The notes: generated from the sequence alone by a model not told the origin. Numbered from the stretch's first letter, positions 46,668-59,884 are shown. The stretch: 64,000 nt of DNA from Augochlora pura (GCF_028453695.1 NC_135777.1:12575714-12639713); one strand, 5' to 3'. Numbers and translations: made by a program.

Positions 46668-47226
46668 CTTCGGAGGTCCTCAACTTCTGTGCGAAACAAG
46701 CAGCTGAAAAAAATCCGCCTGCAACAAGCCGGAACCCGAACACCGTGGCCCCGCGAGGATTTTCAGCCTAAACGACCGTTGGCTAATGTTCGGAAACCTC
46801 TCGCAGCCGGTTTACGACGACAGTCGCATTAGCCACAGGACGAGGTTACAATGGACCCCTCTGTTTTTCACGCTCCATCGGGGCGCAGGAGGGGGCGAGG
46901 GCCGTCGTCCCCCCTTTCCGAGCCCCCTACTTAGCCGGAAAGATTTGTGAATCAGAGTGCGCGCGATAAATTGATAAACGACGCGCAGTCCGTTGTTCTA
47001 TGGTGTCGGTCCGAGCTTCCAACCGCGTCCATCATCGCCTTCGCATGGCCTCAAGTCGGAATAAATGGCGTCCTTCGAATCGCGGCAAACTTTCGTCATC
47101 GATGCGGTATCGAAATCATTCTCCAGATATGAAAATGACCTTCGAACCATGGTAAACGTTCCTCCACAATAGTGGAAGTTCGTAAAAAGGGTTACGTTTA
47201 AAAAAAGAATCAACACGATCGATAAC

Positions 47227-47660
47227 GTGATCATGATTCTCTAGAGCCACAATCAAATTTCTATCCAATCATGGCAATCGTTACACATCAATGGTTTGTC
47301 CTCGATTAAAATGAATGTTTACAAGATGGTTATACTTTTGGAATGATCGCAGTTAACGTTCGACGTTAAAACGTTTCGTTTTTCATCGGCGGGATTCTAT
47401 ATTGTGATCCTTTCGAGCCACAACAGAATGTCCATCTAATTATGGTAATAAAAGGGTTTCGCTTTTGGACATATTATAGTGAACGCTCATCGTCGACGAC
47501 GTTTTCATGATCGACGTAAATGAGTTTCTTTTTCCGGAGAAAATCATGATCTACGTTTTTCATGAATGCGACTTTACAATAGGCGTAAAAGACTTTCGTT
47601 TTTTGAAAAATGAGTAAGATCGACAGCGTGATCGTGATCTTCCGCAGTCACAGACTGGTT
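47227..47660. repeat. Diverged direct repeats, about 170-230 bp apart
   Basis: Similar blocks recur: gtgatcatgattctctagagccacaa near 47227, ttgtgatcctttcgagccacaac near 47401, and gtgatcgtgatcttccgcagtcacag near 47629. Each is followed or preceded by aag-ggttacgtttt-like text. Decayed tandem duplication is likely. Noncoding. Confidence 0.45.
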
Positions 47661-49373
47661 TTGCGCCGTCGCGTCGGTGTCACGCTAAATCCGTGGCGCA
47701 TTGTTCGCGCCCCTCTGCCCGTCACGATTTTCCATCGGCACCCCTCGTACAGTCAACTTCCACCCCTCGTGCCTTCCCTTCCTCCCCGCCCGCCCACGGA
47801 CCCCGTGATCGCTGTGCAACGTGCACGTCCGTACGATCGAGTCTCCGCGACAGTTTCGACCCGCAACCCCATGGAAAACGGGTCGGCGTTTCGCGCGTCA
47901 TCCTGCTGAGCGATCGAACGATCCTCTTTGTCCAGTCGTCGGAAAGCCTAATAGATTTTGCAATGTATGCGACTGTTTCGAGGATTCTTTGGCCGTCGAT
48001 AAATGACACGGAATATTTTCGGTGCTTCGGCGCAGGGGATTCAATTTGCCACTGAAGAAGATAGGTACAATGGATGTTGATTATCTAATTTCACTGTTAT
48101 TTAAAGACATATAATTATATAGATAAATGTAAAACGATTCGTATGCCCTATCCATCGATAAGGATTTTATTTAATGAAGCGACTACGTTTATGTCAGCCT
48201 GTAGCTTTTGATGCTGAGCGCTTTTTATTCGAAAGATACGAATTATTTCATAGTAAAGAGTAAACTTCTGTATAAAATCATCATACTATCTTGGCGAATG
48301 GAAAACTAATAAGGGACAAACAGTCTGGTGGATAATCTTAGCGAGAAATAAAAATGAATAAATTACTATATAATTTTGTTATGGTTTTCTCCGTTGTTTA
48401 TTTTATTTATGTGTACATGTTACTATATTTTAATGAAATAAATAAAAATACTGTTATTGAAACGTCTAACTATTAAACTGCAACCATATTTGTCTTCAAT
48501 GAGAGCCCAGTAACAATATCTGATTAATAAACCAGATCCACAATATACTGTAAATCATTTCCCAAAATATAACAAATCTAAACACTCTCATGCACTAATA
48601 ATACTAGAAAAGTGAACGATATGAAGTAACAATTATGAATAGTATTGAACAGATTATATCAAAGATTAGCAACTTTTGGCATAACTTAACACTATAAGTA
48701 CCATTCCCAAAATTCTGCTGACGCATACTATACTGTTTTATAGCAATGGCAAGGTTGTATTTACTCGCATTTCATTTTCTATTACAATGTATGTTTCTCT
48801 CCATAATTTCAGTAACTGTGAAAGAAAAAATCATTCATTTTGATTGAATTGGTAATGCAGTAGCGTTTAACTCACTTCGCAGTTGCATCCATGGGCAAGA
48901 TTGAAACGTATCAAGCGAACGACGAATGAAAGAATGAAAGACCGTGTGAGATGAGAAGCGAAGAATCAATGTCAAATCATCGGTGGAAGATGTTGTCGGC
49001 CACGTGGGTGTCCGGACGGCTCCGATGACGAATCGACGTAATCTGTCAGCGATGATTAAAAATCATGGAATCGGACGAGCAGAACCAACCGACGGACGCG
49101 TCTCCTTTGAAACGGGAAGCCGGGCGCAGTCACGGTTGTTTCCGTTTTCACTCTAATACTCGGTTAGGTCTTTATGAAACACGTCCGATCCCCATGCACG
49201 CGTCCCTGCGTGTCTCTCTCTCCCGGTGCGTGAACGTCAAGCGGACGTATTTAGCGACGGAGGGTCAATATACCAGGGTGTCGGTGTTCCGTGAACAATT
49301 CTCTTGCTCCGCGCCGTCCGACGGCGTTATTATCGATTGTAAATTGTAATAGATATGTCCGAGGGTGTTACAA

Positions 49374-49381
<8 letters not shown>

Positions 49382-49409
<28 letters not shown>
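49382..49409. repeat. (GA)n microsatellite
   Basis: A GA run of about 14 units with purine-rich flanks (49374-49414). Confidence 0.95.
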
Positions 49410-49414
<5 letters not shown>

Positions 49415-49998
49415 AGTTACGGAAACTTAATCGAGGGAGAGCAATTCTTTCGCGAAGACCGAGAACACGTACGAGATACACATGCAGTCGCTTATCTAAT
49501 TCAATTTGGCAATATCGCGCCCATTCAGAGAATAAATGATTACCGAGAAGATACGAAGTTATCTGGCCCCGTGGGAGGCAGTAAATTGCCATTACCCGGC
49601 GTTCCCGCGCGGCCAAAGCGAGAGAGAAGCCCCGCGGCGTTTTTAGGGTGGCCGCCTCCGGGATCTTAATTATTAATCGTTCCCCGTTAATCATGCCAAT
49701 CGGCGCCGATCGTCGATTATATGCCCGAAACGCGCGGAAATCTCGCTGCTTCCTGCCCCGGTATTTTTGAGTTATAGTCTTCCACGATCGCTCCTTATCA
49801 GTTTTATTCCGTTCTCTCAGGGACCATTCTCACCTTGTTCTACGAACCTTTTGTACACTCTCCTGGAAAAATAATTATACTCGTCCCATTCATTTGAATA
49901 ATTTCATCTTCGTCTGTTTTTAAGCTCGTCTCTTGACTCCTAGCACTCCCCGCAGCTACTTTTTACTACGCTCTTGTTTATTCACACTATGCAATTAA

Positions 49999-50288
49999 CC
50001 CTTTCGGTACGAGTGCCGGATATATCCGGCGTCCGCGCGACGACCGGTATAAATAACAGAATTTTATATAAATAAATCTTAATATTTTATATAAGTACCT
50101 CTGAATATTTCTTAAGTTACAAGCAACACTTTTGTTCAAAAATGTCGTTTTATTAAGCACAGTTTTTCTTTAACGCTTAGGAAATATTTTCTTATAAAGG
50201 AGGACTCGTCATGTGCGGCGGCAATTTTCGGCGCGGGGCCTCGTACAGCGAGAGTGTCATGGCGGACAGAGTGCTCGTACCGAAAGGG
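49999..50288. mobile_element. 290-bp TTAA-flanked MITE, family with 57727
   Basis: TTAA on both sides (49995-49998 and 50289-50292). A perfect 15-bp terminal inverted repeat, CCCTTTCGGTACGAG. Next to the left end is a self-complementary GCCGGATATATCCGGC. The right side has atggcggacagagtgctcg. The 57727 copy shares the same order of parts (end, GCCG-TATATA-CGGC core, CGACGACC, then near the right end CAGCGA and GGCGGAC), so they are one family. Confidence 0.85.
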
Positions 50289-51600
50289 TTAATACTTTCT
50301 CTGTATCACCTTCTTCTCATTCTTCTGTGGGTTATTTAACACTGGTATTACGGAACCCGTCAGCATGACTTTTTAAATTTAGGATTTTTCAATTCATTTT
50401 ATTCATTCAATTTTATTTTTAATTTATTTCATTACATATTTCGTTGATTTACGATTATTCAGATTGTATAAATAAATTTATGAGTCATTCACTATGTGTA
50501 ATGCTTGCGGCAATTATTACAATAGCACTCATTACAAATCAGAATAAATGTATTATTGTTATTTTCATAAACTGATATAACGCAGCTAAATATCCTTAGC
50601 AACGGAACTGTGTTAAAAAAATATAATCTATCATGTATATACGTTGCTCTAAAGAATTTCATTGCGTTCTTTTTGGAGTTCTGTGCTGTCAAGGCAATGT
50701 CTTGTTTTATGTTGTTCTTTTGTTTTGTGGTTCTGTTGCTCTGGGTTCGTGTATTATGTGATTTACCACGAAACGTTAATTTCGGCAAAAGTTGCAATAC
50801 GGTTGTTCAGTGTTCTTAAATAAACATTCTTGTATTAATTTGGTGTCGCCTGTCTTTGATTGGGTTAGTATAATTTTCTCTATTTTATATTGTGAGAGAT
50901 TGGTTGATTACAATGAAGTCCTGTACTAGCTTGTGCATTTCTGTTAGTTTCATTAATTCGCAGATTTTGTACCATTCTTTTATATTTATTTTTGAGTAAT
51001 GCCATCCTGTAAAATCGCTTAGTACCTTATTCTTCAAATAATTTCTTTCACATCAAAAGATTTCAGTGACTTTGAACGTCGCAGGCAATTTTTGTTACTA
51101 ATCCTGAAATGGTCTCTTTTTTCATCAGACTACAAAGTGTGATATTCTGATCTTTCGAACAAGATTATGGTAAATTACTTGAGATACGAAAATAAATTAC
51201 AGAATCTCACATATTTTAATCGTCTCGCAATATATTACAATAAATTAGTATGTTTTGACCTGGAGTATGTGAAAAATTTGTCCGGGATTATGAAAGATCC
51301 TATACCAATGAAGGGTGCATGCAACTGGGGAAAATCGTCGTATCGGATCGCATAGTGGACATAATCACTCAAGAGTAGCGGAACAACAAGTTCGGCAATC
51401 CGAATCCTCTTGCTACCTGTTCCGGTCAGCCTTGTCTCTCGCCGGCCACTTTGCTCGGCAAATAAATTAGCATGGGGCTGCCGGTGAAGAGCTTATTCGA
51501 ATAAATAAACTCGCGGCGATGTTTGGACAGAGGAGGGACAGCTAAACAGGCTTCGCGCATTGAAACGCGAACGGCGCCGCAAGTGTCGCTGAAAGTACCC

Positions 51601-51640
51601 CACTCTCTCTCTTTCTCTCTCTGTTGCTCTCTTGCTCTCC
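51601..51640. repeat. TC-rich simple repeat
   Basis: Interrupted (CT)n tract, cactctctctctttctctctctgttgctctc-like. Confidence 0.85.
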
Positions 51641-53061
51641 CAGGCTCTGGCCACGTGGACCCATAACGCGGAGAATGTTTTGTTGGCCGGCGTGCGATCC
51701 CCGCCACGTGCCGGAGATTAATGTGTTTTGATTTTTAGACTTTGTATTATAGTCGGGCGTAAGCCTTCGGCCGCCATTGTAAGGACCGCGCGTGCACGAC
51801 GCCATGCCGCTCGCCATAATGGTCGGGAACCGGCAGGAACCGCGCGAATACTGCAGGATGCACCCAGGAATGGCAATCGAATCGATCTCTTTTGACGGCT
51901 CGCTCCCTCTGCACCCCCCGCGGTTTCTGACCCCAGTTATTTCGCGTAAAAGCAAGAACGGAACGTTTATCGCCTGCGAATCTGACGATTCCATGCGATT
52001 CGCCATTTTTCCTGGCAATTTCATAGTTTCTAGTGATATTTTTGTAACTGTGTTTCTCTTTAGATCAGTTTTTATACGACAGCAATACTATTGTCACATC
52101 TACTGTAAATGAGTCTGCTAAACAATTAGAGTCACCCAAATCTGTTACAAAACCGGTTAAATAGAGAATCTTATTATAACACTCTAGAGAAACGTCGTAG
52201 TAATCACTGTCCTCGACTGATATTGAAACAGATTTTTATGAATCAGCCGGCCGACGAATCACTGCCTTGGGTAGTCTCACAAAATTGAAAAAATTCAATC
52301 AACGACGTAGAAACGTAAAACCCAACTCAAAGGTTATCCTCGGAACCAGTTTTGACGAAATTCGACTAACGCGATTACTGATTTTAGTTGATTCCTTAAC
52401 TTGAATCTCGTCTCATTCATTCAATTCCAAAGGAACAGTTTGTAGATTCGAATAGGATAATAGAAATTCAACTGTACTTGTTTTTCCTCTACATAGATAT
52501 GTAATCGTTATATTAACTGGATACCAAAGGGTGCAGTGAATAATTAATTTTGGCAAAATCTATTTTTCAATGGCTGAAGTCTGAGATCTATTAACATTCG
52601 ATTATCAGCGATGCTAACATGAAGACAAAGATCAGAACCTCGAAAAATCCAATTCTCGATGATGGTCGCGCGTGTCTCAGATACCTTACCGATTAAAAAT
52701 CACGGCGACAAGGTCGCGTATCCCCGCGGGCCGACGGTTAATCGCGGAGGAGGTAGAAGAGTCAGGTATTCGCACCGTTTCAATTTATCTCTGGTTTTTA
52801 ACGGTACAATTTAATTGACGGCACTCGAACGACAAAGATGATCGGCGATGGGGCGTGGGGGGGGTAGGGTGGGGTCGGCTCTAGAGAGACCGAGAGTAGG
52901 AAGAGACGACCCGATTAATTCCTTTGTCGCCTATCTGCCGGTGGAATAACAAACCTCTTCGGCGGACGGGAGTCGAGAGGATACAAGGACGATAAAATCA
53001 CGAGGGTCCACGGGACGTCGGATAAAAAGACTGTAAAGCGAGAGGGGCGGGGGAGAGAACC

Positions 53062-53082
53062 ATAGAGAGAGAGAGAGAGAGG
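53062..53082. repeat. (GA)n microsatellite
   Basis: About ten GA units within a purine-rich stretch from 53040 to 53105. Confidence 0.9.
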
Positions 53083-53337
53083 TCTGGAAAGGGTGGAGAG
53101 AGGAGCGGACCTCCAGCCGTCCCTTCATTTTCCAACATCGGCCGCGCGCCTCGGCGGAGGGAGGAATAGCAATTAAAAGTATCTGGCACAATCTTCGTTA
53201 AACTTCTTCCTCGTTCTTGGTCGACGGAGGGAAGGCATTATTAAAACGTGCCGTCGGCTGCAACCGCTACACCGCCTCCTGCTCTCACAGATTTCCTTTC
53301 CATCCCTCCGATTCTCCACCCCCGCACTCCTTCCTTC

Positions 53338-53374
53338 TTCTCTCTCTCTCTCTCTCTCGCTCTCTCTCTCTCTT
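53338..53374. repeat. (TC)n microsatellite
   Basis: About 18 TC units with one GC interruption near 53359. Confidence 0.95.
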
Positions 53375-55604
53375 TAAAATCGTCCTACGACTCTTTTGCA
53401 TAGAAAATGTCGCTCGCTACGCCGAATCGGCAGTTGTAAGTATCGCTGTTCAAAGACTCCGACATCTTCTACGAACGGCGGCGAATTTCGACGGCCGCTT
53501 CGACTCCTTCTTTTCGCCTCCTACCGCCTCGACGTCTCTCCTCCCTCTTCTTCATCCCCTATTGCTTAGGTATCGCACCTTAATTCTTCTGGTCGTTGCA
53601 AGTCACAGTCGAGTATACCGTTAGAATGTGGTGATACACTCGACAGATTTGCTTTGGATCTTTTAAGAGCTTTCGACTAATCAATAGACGCGGATCTTTT
53701 TGCGAAATACACGTGTTGTGTATCTATTGAACGAAACTGTAACTGTATTAGAGTTGAACAAGTAATTTGATTGATGATTAACGATTAGAACAAGTTATTA
53801 TCAGTAATTCGTAATTATTTATAATAACTAACGAGTTATAATCGTTAGTCATTACTTCTTGCCAAACTTTCAACTGTATAGAGATCCGCAATAATTTGTG
53901 CAAGTTGCATATAATTTAACGGAATTCGGAAAATCTTCCGACGCCTACTTTTATTTTTTTCATTTTCGACTTAAATGTATAAAGCTTATTATTCGACGTA
54001 ACCGGATGATTTAATCGTTGCTTATCAAGGATCAGATTCCTAACTTTCGTAATGAAGATGTTAATCTTTGTATCAATAGTGAACTTGATTTCCTATTTCA
54101 AATTGGAATTTAAATTTTCCAGAAGTCTCGATGGAGCAGAATCCGAAAGGATTTAGTAAAAAGTTCTCTAAGAATTTTCTAAAAATTCGCTCAATTAAAT
54201 CAAAATGAATTGAGCTCTCTCGGTTTTCGAAAACGAACGTACAAGAATAACAGAAAGAAAAGAAACAGTTATGATTGAAAAATATTGTACAGCGATTGTC
54301 AGAATAATTGAAACGAGAACACTAAATGACAACTCCTCCTCGGGAAAGCACGAGCATCGACTGCGAAGAAACCGTAACTATTTTTCCGCGAGAGACAGGA
54401 GCCCGAAGAAGGTCTAATCACGTCGCCGCAACGTGAATCCCGATTGCACAGGGGAAAATAGAAGCTGCGAAACCGTGAAAGGGCTCCGCGGTAGCAAAAC
54501 GTCACGATGCGGAAGCCCCGGTTTATCGAGAATTTTGAGAATGGTAATGCGAGGGCTGTCCGGGGGCAGGGGATGGGGGGTGAGAATCGTGGGGCGGAGA
54601 GGGAAAAGGAAGAGGTCTCGGGCCGCGTGGAAGCCGAGAGGTTCGTGGAACGGTAAGAAAGGGAGAAGTTCTCAGGGACTCTCGAAGTAATCCTGCCGGC
54701 GCGGCGCGGAGGTCGAGGAATATAGGATGAAAATACCTGGAGTTAGAGAGGTCTTACTTGTGTCTCACCCTCCGGACAGCCCCGCGAACCGTCGTCGCTC
54801 CCAAATAAGACAGAAGTCGTCATATAATTCCGGGACTAAAGCCGGTCCCGGTTAAGACCCATCCCGCAGACGATTATTCGCTTATACAACACGGGAGCCG
54901 ATAATAGGCGTGCCCCTAATCGCGGGCCGGATGTTTGCGCGCGTTCCAACCGGCGATCGCAACCCTAAACTCGCAGCGGCATCCAGATGGCAGCGAGCGT
55001 TGTCGTTGGTTTCACCGACTCCTCGAATAGGCATTCTCCTCGTTTAACGTCCCCGCAGGGAGTTGATCGACGATCTCGCAAGATTGTCCCGCTGGAAACG
55101 CCGCGGTTCCACGGAAACTTTATATTGTCGGCGTTACGCGAACGCCACCGGCGAGAGGACATTATGTCACAGTTGCTGAGAACGGCCGTCCCGTTTACGA
55201 TTGGCAGTCGGCCGATTATTCCGTAAGACTCGCGGAAACTTGCCTCGGGACGCGGTGAACTTTTCGCGCGTCTGATTCCCGCGGACGACTTTTAATGCCA
55301 GTTGCTTTATGCGAGCTGCCGCCCCCTGAAAAACTGCACTTTCAAGGACACGGAGATGCAACGTGAAATTGATACTTGGCTGCGTCCTGTTCAGAGAGTC
55401 AAGGGTTCTTTAATTCTGATGATTTCGCGACCTTTGCTTTGGACGCTTTTGCACTTGTGCATTCGGCTCGCTGTTCCTTAAAAGTATTTCTTGTAGAGAT
55501 TCTTAATTAATTGTTTTCACATCTCTTTATTTTCTTAACATTTCTTTTCATTTTATGGAGCCTACAACCTTCTCTTCGGTCAAAAATTGTTCATGTACGG
55601 GGAA

Positions 55605-55890
55605 CATCATCCCTCAAAACTTTTATTCTATTTCACTTTATTTGATCTTATCTCGTTCTGTTAATCCTAAAGAGTTTTGACAACTGCTGAATTTTTCATA
55701 GACCCTAAGCAGTTTTACATTCGATCCATCATTCCTCAAAACTATTCCTTCTGCCATTAGTCTCTTATTTTTCATTTTCTTTTATTTGATTTTATTCTTT
55801 TGATCCTGATGTATTTTCATCCGACCTAATTGTTGGTTGATTCTAAGCATGTTTGTATTTCACTCATCATCCCCTAGCTCTTCTGTTCTA
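55605..55890. repeat. Three diverged tandem units of about 120-140 bp
   Basis: The phrase catcatccctcaaaac (55605) recurs as catcattcctcaaaac (55727) and catcatcccctagc (55865). Between them, tttatttgat-ttat-ctttt and gttaatcct / gatcctga and tgctga...ccctaagcagtttt / ttggttgattctaagcatgttt also repeat in order. Noncoding and AT-rich. Confidence 0.6.
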
Positions 55891-56785
55891 TTTTCATATT
55901 AATTTCATTGATGAAAGGTGTCCTACTATTTTTGGTAAATAAGGGCTGAAAATAATGATTTTCTTTCCATTATTTCTGCAAAGGCAGACTTGCATACACA
56001 TTCTTATACACTGACACCTTCGTATGCGGATTTGATGCATATTTGACAAAACAGATCGGATCAAAAACAAAATTGTAAAAACATTAGACTTTGAGAATAT
56101 TTCTATATTATGTACAACTTACCAAAATGGTTAAAAGAGGAAAGATATTTTCATCTGTTTCATACGTTTCATACAATCAACTTATACAAAGTTTTATTTT
56201 GAATCAAAATCCGCGGTTTAGTGATCACGTGCAACACAACTGATACTGACTTAGTTTAACACTTTAACTGCATTAATTCGAATGACCTAGGTTCCACTGC
56301 ATCCGGAAATCGCAGAATCGGCAATAACGGAAAACGAAATAGCAATGTGCCTGAGATTCGAAGCACATCGCATTAAAATCTGAAATTTGCATGAGACTCT
56401 TGGCTTCCTAGTGCAACAGACCACCGTTCCGACAACCGCGGTGCTGTCTGCGTTGTCAGGAGAAATCGAGAGAAAGAGGCCTGTCAGCGCGGGCGCGCAC
56501 GCGCGAACGATCGGCACCACGCGAGTCGGCCGAGTCGAAATAAATTAATTAAGAGAGCCGACCGAGGAAGAATCGTGGCTCGGTGACACCCACTCGGTTC
56601 GAACGCATCGCGACGGGTGCTTCGCAAGCGAATACCTTCGAGGGGATGGCAGCCGGCTCGCTCTGCGGGGGTGGGTGGCGGAAGAACGAGAAAGAATTCC
56701 GTCACGATCACGTCTGCGCCCGCTTTTGTCCCCTGCTTTGATTTCTTCTCTTCGGTACTCCAGAACCGGGAGAGCCAGAGAAGCG

Positions 56786-56930
56786 AGCAAGAGAGAAAAA
56801 GAGCAGAAAAGAGAAAGAAAGAGAGAGAGAAAGAGAGAGAGAGAGCAGAGGAGGCTGAGGAGGAGGGAGAAGAGACACGAAATGGAGAGACATAGACATA
56901 AAGAGAAAGATAGAGAGAGAAAGAGGCTTT
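56786..56930. repeat. Purine-rich (GA/GAA)n tract
   Basis: About 145 bp of almost pure A/G on the plus strand, with GAGA and AAAGAG runs (densest at 56810-56855). Confidence 0.9.
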
Positions 56931-57109
56931 AGCTGGTTCGGTACCGGGAGAGTGAACGATATTTACATGCGATTTGCATACTAGTTGATCCCTATTGCTT
57001 CCATCTCCAACGAGCCAGCAGGGGCGGCGGACCTACACCCGAACCCTCCGTCATGCCGCGCCCTCGTCCTCTCGTTTCACGATTCCACGAGTTTTCATCT
57101 CTCTATCCG

Positions 57110-57112
<3 letters not shown>

Positions 57113-57144
<32 letters not shown>
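57113..57144. repeat. (CT)16 microsatellite
   Basis: An uninterrupted CT run followed by a pyrimidine-rich stretch to about 57195. With the purine tract 200 bp upstream it could form a long purine/pyrimidine inverted pair. Confidence 0.95.
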
Positions 57145-57147
<3 letters not shown>

Positions 57148-57388
57148 CTATCTTTTTCTCTCTACCATATTCTCTCTTCTCTCTTTCTCTCCTCTCGCCA
57201 CGAGTATCTCCTACTCTCAGAGACCCGTAGACGTTTCGCGCGTTGTTCTCGCGTCGAGTAGACGCGTAAGCGAGACCCTTCACGCTAAAGCGAACCGTAC
57301 CCGGGCATTCGAACGTTCTTCGAATCCTCCTCGTTATCATCCTACGCCTTAATGAAGTGTCCTCTTTCTCTCGCCCTCCCGTTACGAT

Positions 57389-57440
57389 CATCTCCTCCTC
57401 CTCCTCCTCCTCTCCTTCTTCCTCCTCCTCCCCCTCCTCG
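57389..57440. repeat. (CTC)n trinucleotide repeat
   Basis: CTCCTC units with ttctt and cccc interruptions. Confidence 0.9.
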
Positions 57441-57726
57441 CTTCAGCTCGTGTCTTCCGCCCCCGCGTCACTCGCGTGCTCGTTCTCGTTTGTAAATACC
57501 CGTCGCGGAAATTTACTCGCTCGCGAACCGAGAACCCTCTCGTAATTTTCCGCTGCGACCCTCCAACCCCTGGCGAGGTCTCTCGTGCCACAAGACCTGG
57601 ACGAAATCGTGCTTTGTCAGGAAAGATAAATGCTTTATAGTGACCAGGCTCTCTCTCACCAATATACAGGTTCTCCTTTCTGGGGAATTCGCTCGCAAGA
57701 ATCTTAGCTGTTCTTCTTCTGATTAA

Positions 57727-58061
57727 CCCTTTCACTACGGGTGCCGTATATATCCGGCATCCACATGACGACCTGTGTGTACGGGTGCCGTATATATTCG
57801 GCATCCAAATGATGTGTATACAAGTGCCATCCGTGGGCAAAATACAAAAATAATTTTGTATTTTAATAATTCTTTAGGTTCTTTCATATTAAAAATGTAA
57901 ATATACTTGTTACATTAGAGCAATGATTGTTTTATTCAGCACAGTTGTTATTTAAAACTAAGAAAAACGTATGTACAGAAATCACACGCACTGTGCATTT
58001 CTGGCGTGAACTTTCGTTCAGCGACAGTACTTCGGCGGACGACACTGCCATAGTGAAAGGG
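57727..58061. mobile_element. 335-bp TTAA-flanked MITE, second copy of the 49999 family
   Basis: TTAA on both sides (57723-57726 and 58062-58065). Inverted ends: left CCCTTTCACTACGGGTGCC, right read inward CCCTTTCACTATGGCAG. It holds a local duplication in which CGGGTGCCGTATATATCCGGC and its near copy lie about 54 bp apart (57738 and 57782). It shares internal landmarks with the 49999 copy but differs much in sequence. Confidence 0.83.
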
Positions 58062-58603
58062 TTAAACAAAATTTGAATAACATTGTCATCCTTGTGATTA
58101 AATTGCAAATTTTTAACAGTTGTAATACTGTCGAGTTCACGGTATCTGAAACAATAGTAAGATTAAAAGAATCTTGAAATGTCTTTGCACCATTTTCAAT
58201 TTATGAGAACAATTCGTCTCTGTAACTGATATAGAAAAATTCTACTCATTGAACTCATTGCACTCGAATGTCGCCGATACGGCAACAAATTACGTATATT
58301 TATGTCAAAGTGGCATTTCTTTTTATTTATTATTTATTTCATACTGTAAGGTAAATAATATTCAGAGTACAACGGGCATCACGTAAAATGTATAAGTAAA
58401 AACACGAAATTCTTAAAATATTAATACCACACCGAAATATTAGTAACACTTTGGCAAGTAACTTTTGCAAAAGTTACCTCGAGTTTCTGGTAGGTATTTC
58501 AGAAAAATCTTCCGAATGAGACAAGAATTAAAAGATGATTGCAAAACAAAAACATCCATTGGCCAAGCCTCGACAGATTAAACCTCGTTAGGAACAGAGA
58601 GGG

Positions 58604-58624
58604 GGGAGAGAGAGAGAGAGAGAG
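58604..58624. repeat. (GA)n microsatellite
   Basis: About ten GA units after a G-rich run. Confidence 0.9.
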
Positions 58625-59479
58625 TTAACGAAGAAGCGATTGCAAGCGCGAAATAAGATCACAGAATGTGAGACAAGTGCAATTTCCTGGCCGAGTCCGG
58701 GGTACGATAAATGTATGAAGGCTCTGCGGCGACTTATACTAATTACGTGCCGCAAAGGGACTTTTGCGGAACTTATTTCGGAATCGCGAGCCAGAGATAA
58801 ACGAACCGCGGAAAAAAGGAGATCCCGTTCGACGATGGAAGGAGGAGGCTGCTGGCAAGCTGTTTCCGGACTTCGAATCCGGAGGATTAAACGAGCCAGG
58901 CGTAATCAGGTCATATAAATGTGGCTGGCTAATTGCAGATAGTCGGCTATGCCGCAGAGAAGGGTCTCGCGGATAGGTAAGTCCACGGTGATCTCGGCTC
59001 TCCTGATGGACGAATAAGAAACGGGTGGTCGGTGGCAGGGGGAGCTTCCGCTGCTTTCCTATCTCGCTACCAAATGGGGTAGCTGAATTAGCCGGGATAA
59101 TCGAGTCGGCAAAGGAACCTGAAAGGAGGAGGAGCAGCTTGTTTCCTTGAAATCAGCTGGCTGTTACTCTATTAATGTCCCCCGATTTATAAAAATCCTT
59201 CGGCTTGTAAAAGAATGGCTTTCTAGAGAAGTCCTTTTATTTGTCTTCTATGGAACTCATTCCAACATTTACCCACGAATTTTCTGCTACACGCTTCTTA
59301 ATCTACAAGCAGCGGTTTTACGCGTTTATGGGAAGAATCAGTAAGTGAAATACGGAACGATGAAAAACATACTCATTAAATTCATCAAAAAAGGAAATCT
59401 ATGTTCGTTCGACATCTGCCTACTGCAATCAAGACGGATAATATTTATTGTCCATAAAGATCCTCTGTCTATTAATCTA

Positions 59480-59884
59480 TTGGGTTGGCAATTAAGTTAT
59501 TACGGATTTTGTTAATAGTCTTAGCACATTTTTTGTTTTATCAACGTGTTCAAAGTAATTAAGTTATATTGTTTTCTTGCTGTTTGGACTTCCACCTTTA
59601 ATTTAGTAAGAAAATTGCACCGATTAATTATTTAGTTTCATTTTTATTAGAGTTTGAAGATGGAAGAGCAAGGCGCGCGTTTTAGACATAGTTTATTACA
59701 TTATTTCCAAAAAAGCAGGCATCGCAAGCACGATTTTTATGTTATATACAGTATATTAAAATGAAGTCTTGAAAGAAAGGCAGTGTCAAGATTGATTTGT
59801 CTAATTGAATAAACATATTTTTAAGCAAAAGAATTGAATTTTCCTTGTTATTTTAAATCCGCACTTACTCAGTTGCCAATCCAA
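59480..59884. mobile_element. mariner-like element, internally deleted (405 bp)
   Basis: TA target duplications flank it (59478-59479 and 59885-59886). The ends are inverted: left TTGGGTTGGCAATTAAGT, right read inward TTGGATTGGCAACTGAGT, both followed by a TGCGGATTT-like or TACGGATTT block. This is the classic mariner terminus. The interior keeps fragments that, with frame changes, read like the transposase N-terminal part (KKAGIA, LKERQCQ). The catalytic domain is absent. Inactive relic. Confidence 0.85.

Noticed and set aside
46546..46832. Frames rich in ER or SL repeats at GA/TC tracts (also near 49300, 53000, 56700, 57000, 60600, 61200)
   Set aside because: They are translations of dinucleotide repeats, open on both strands, with no real protein signal.
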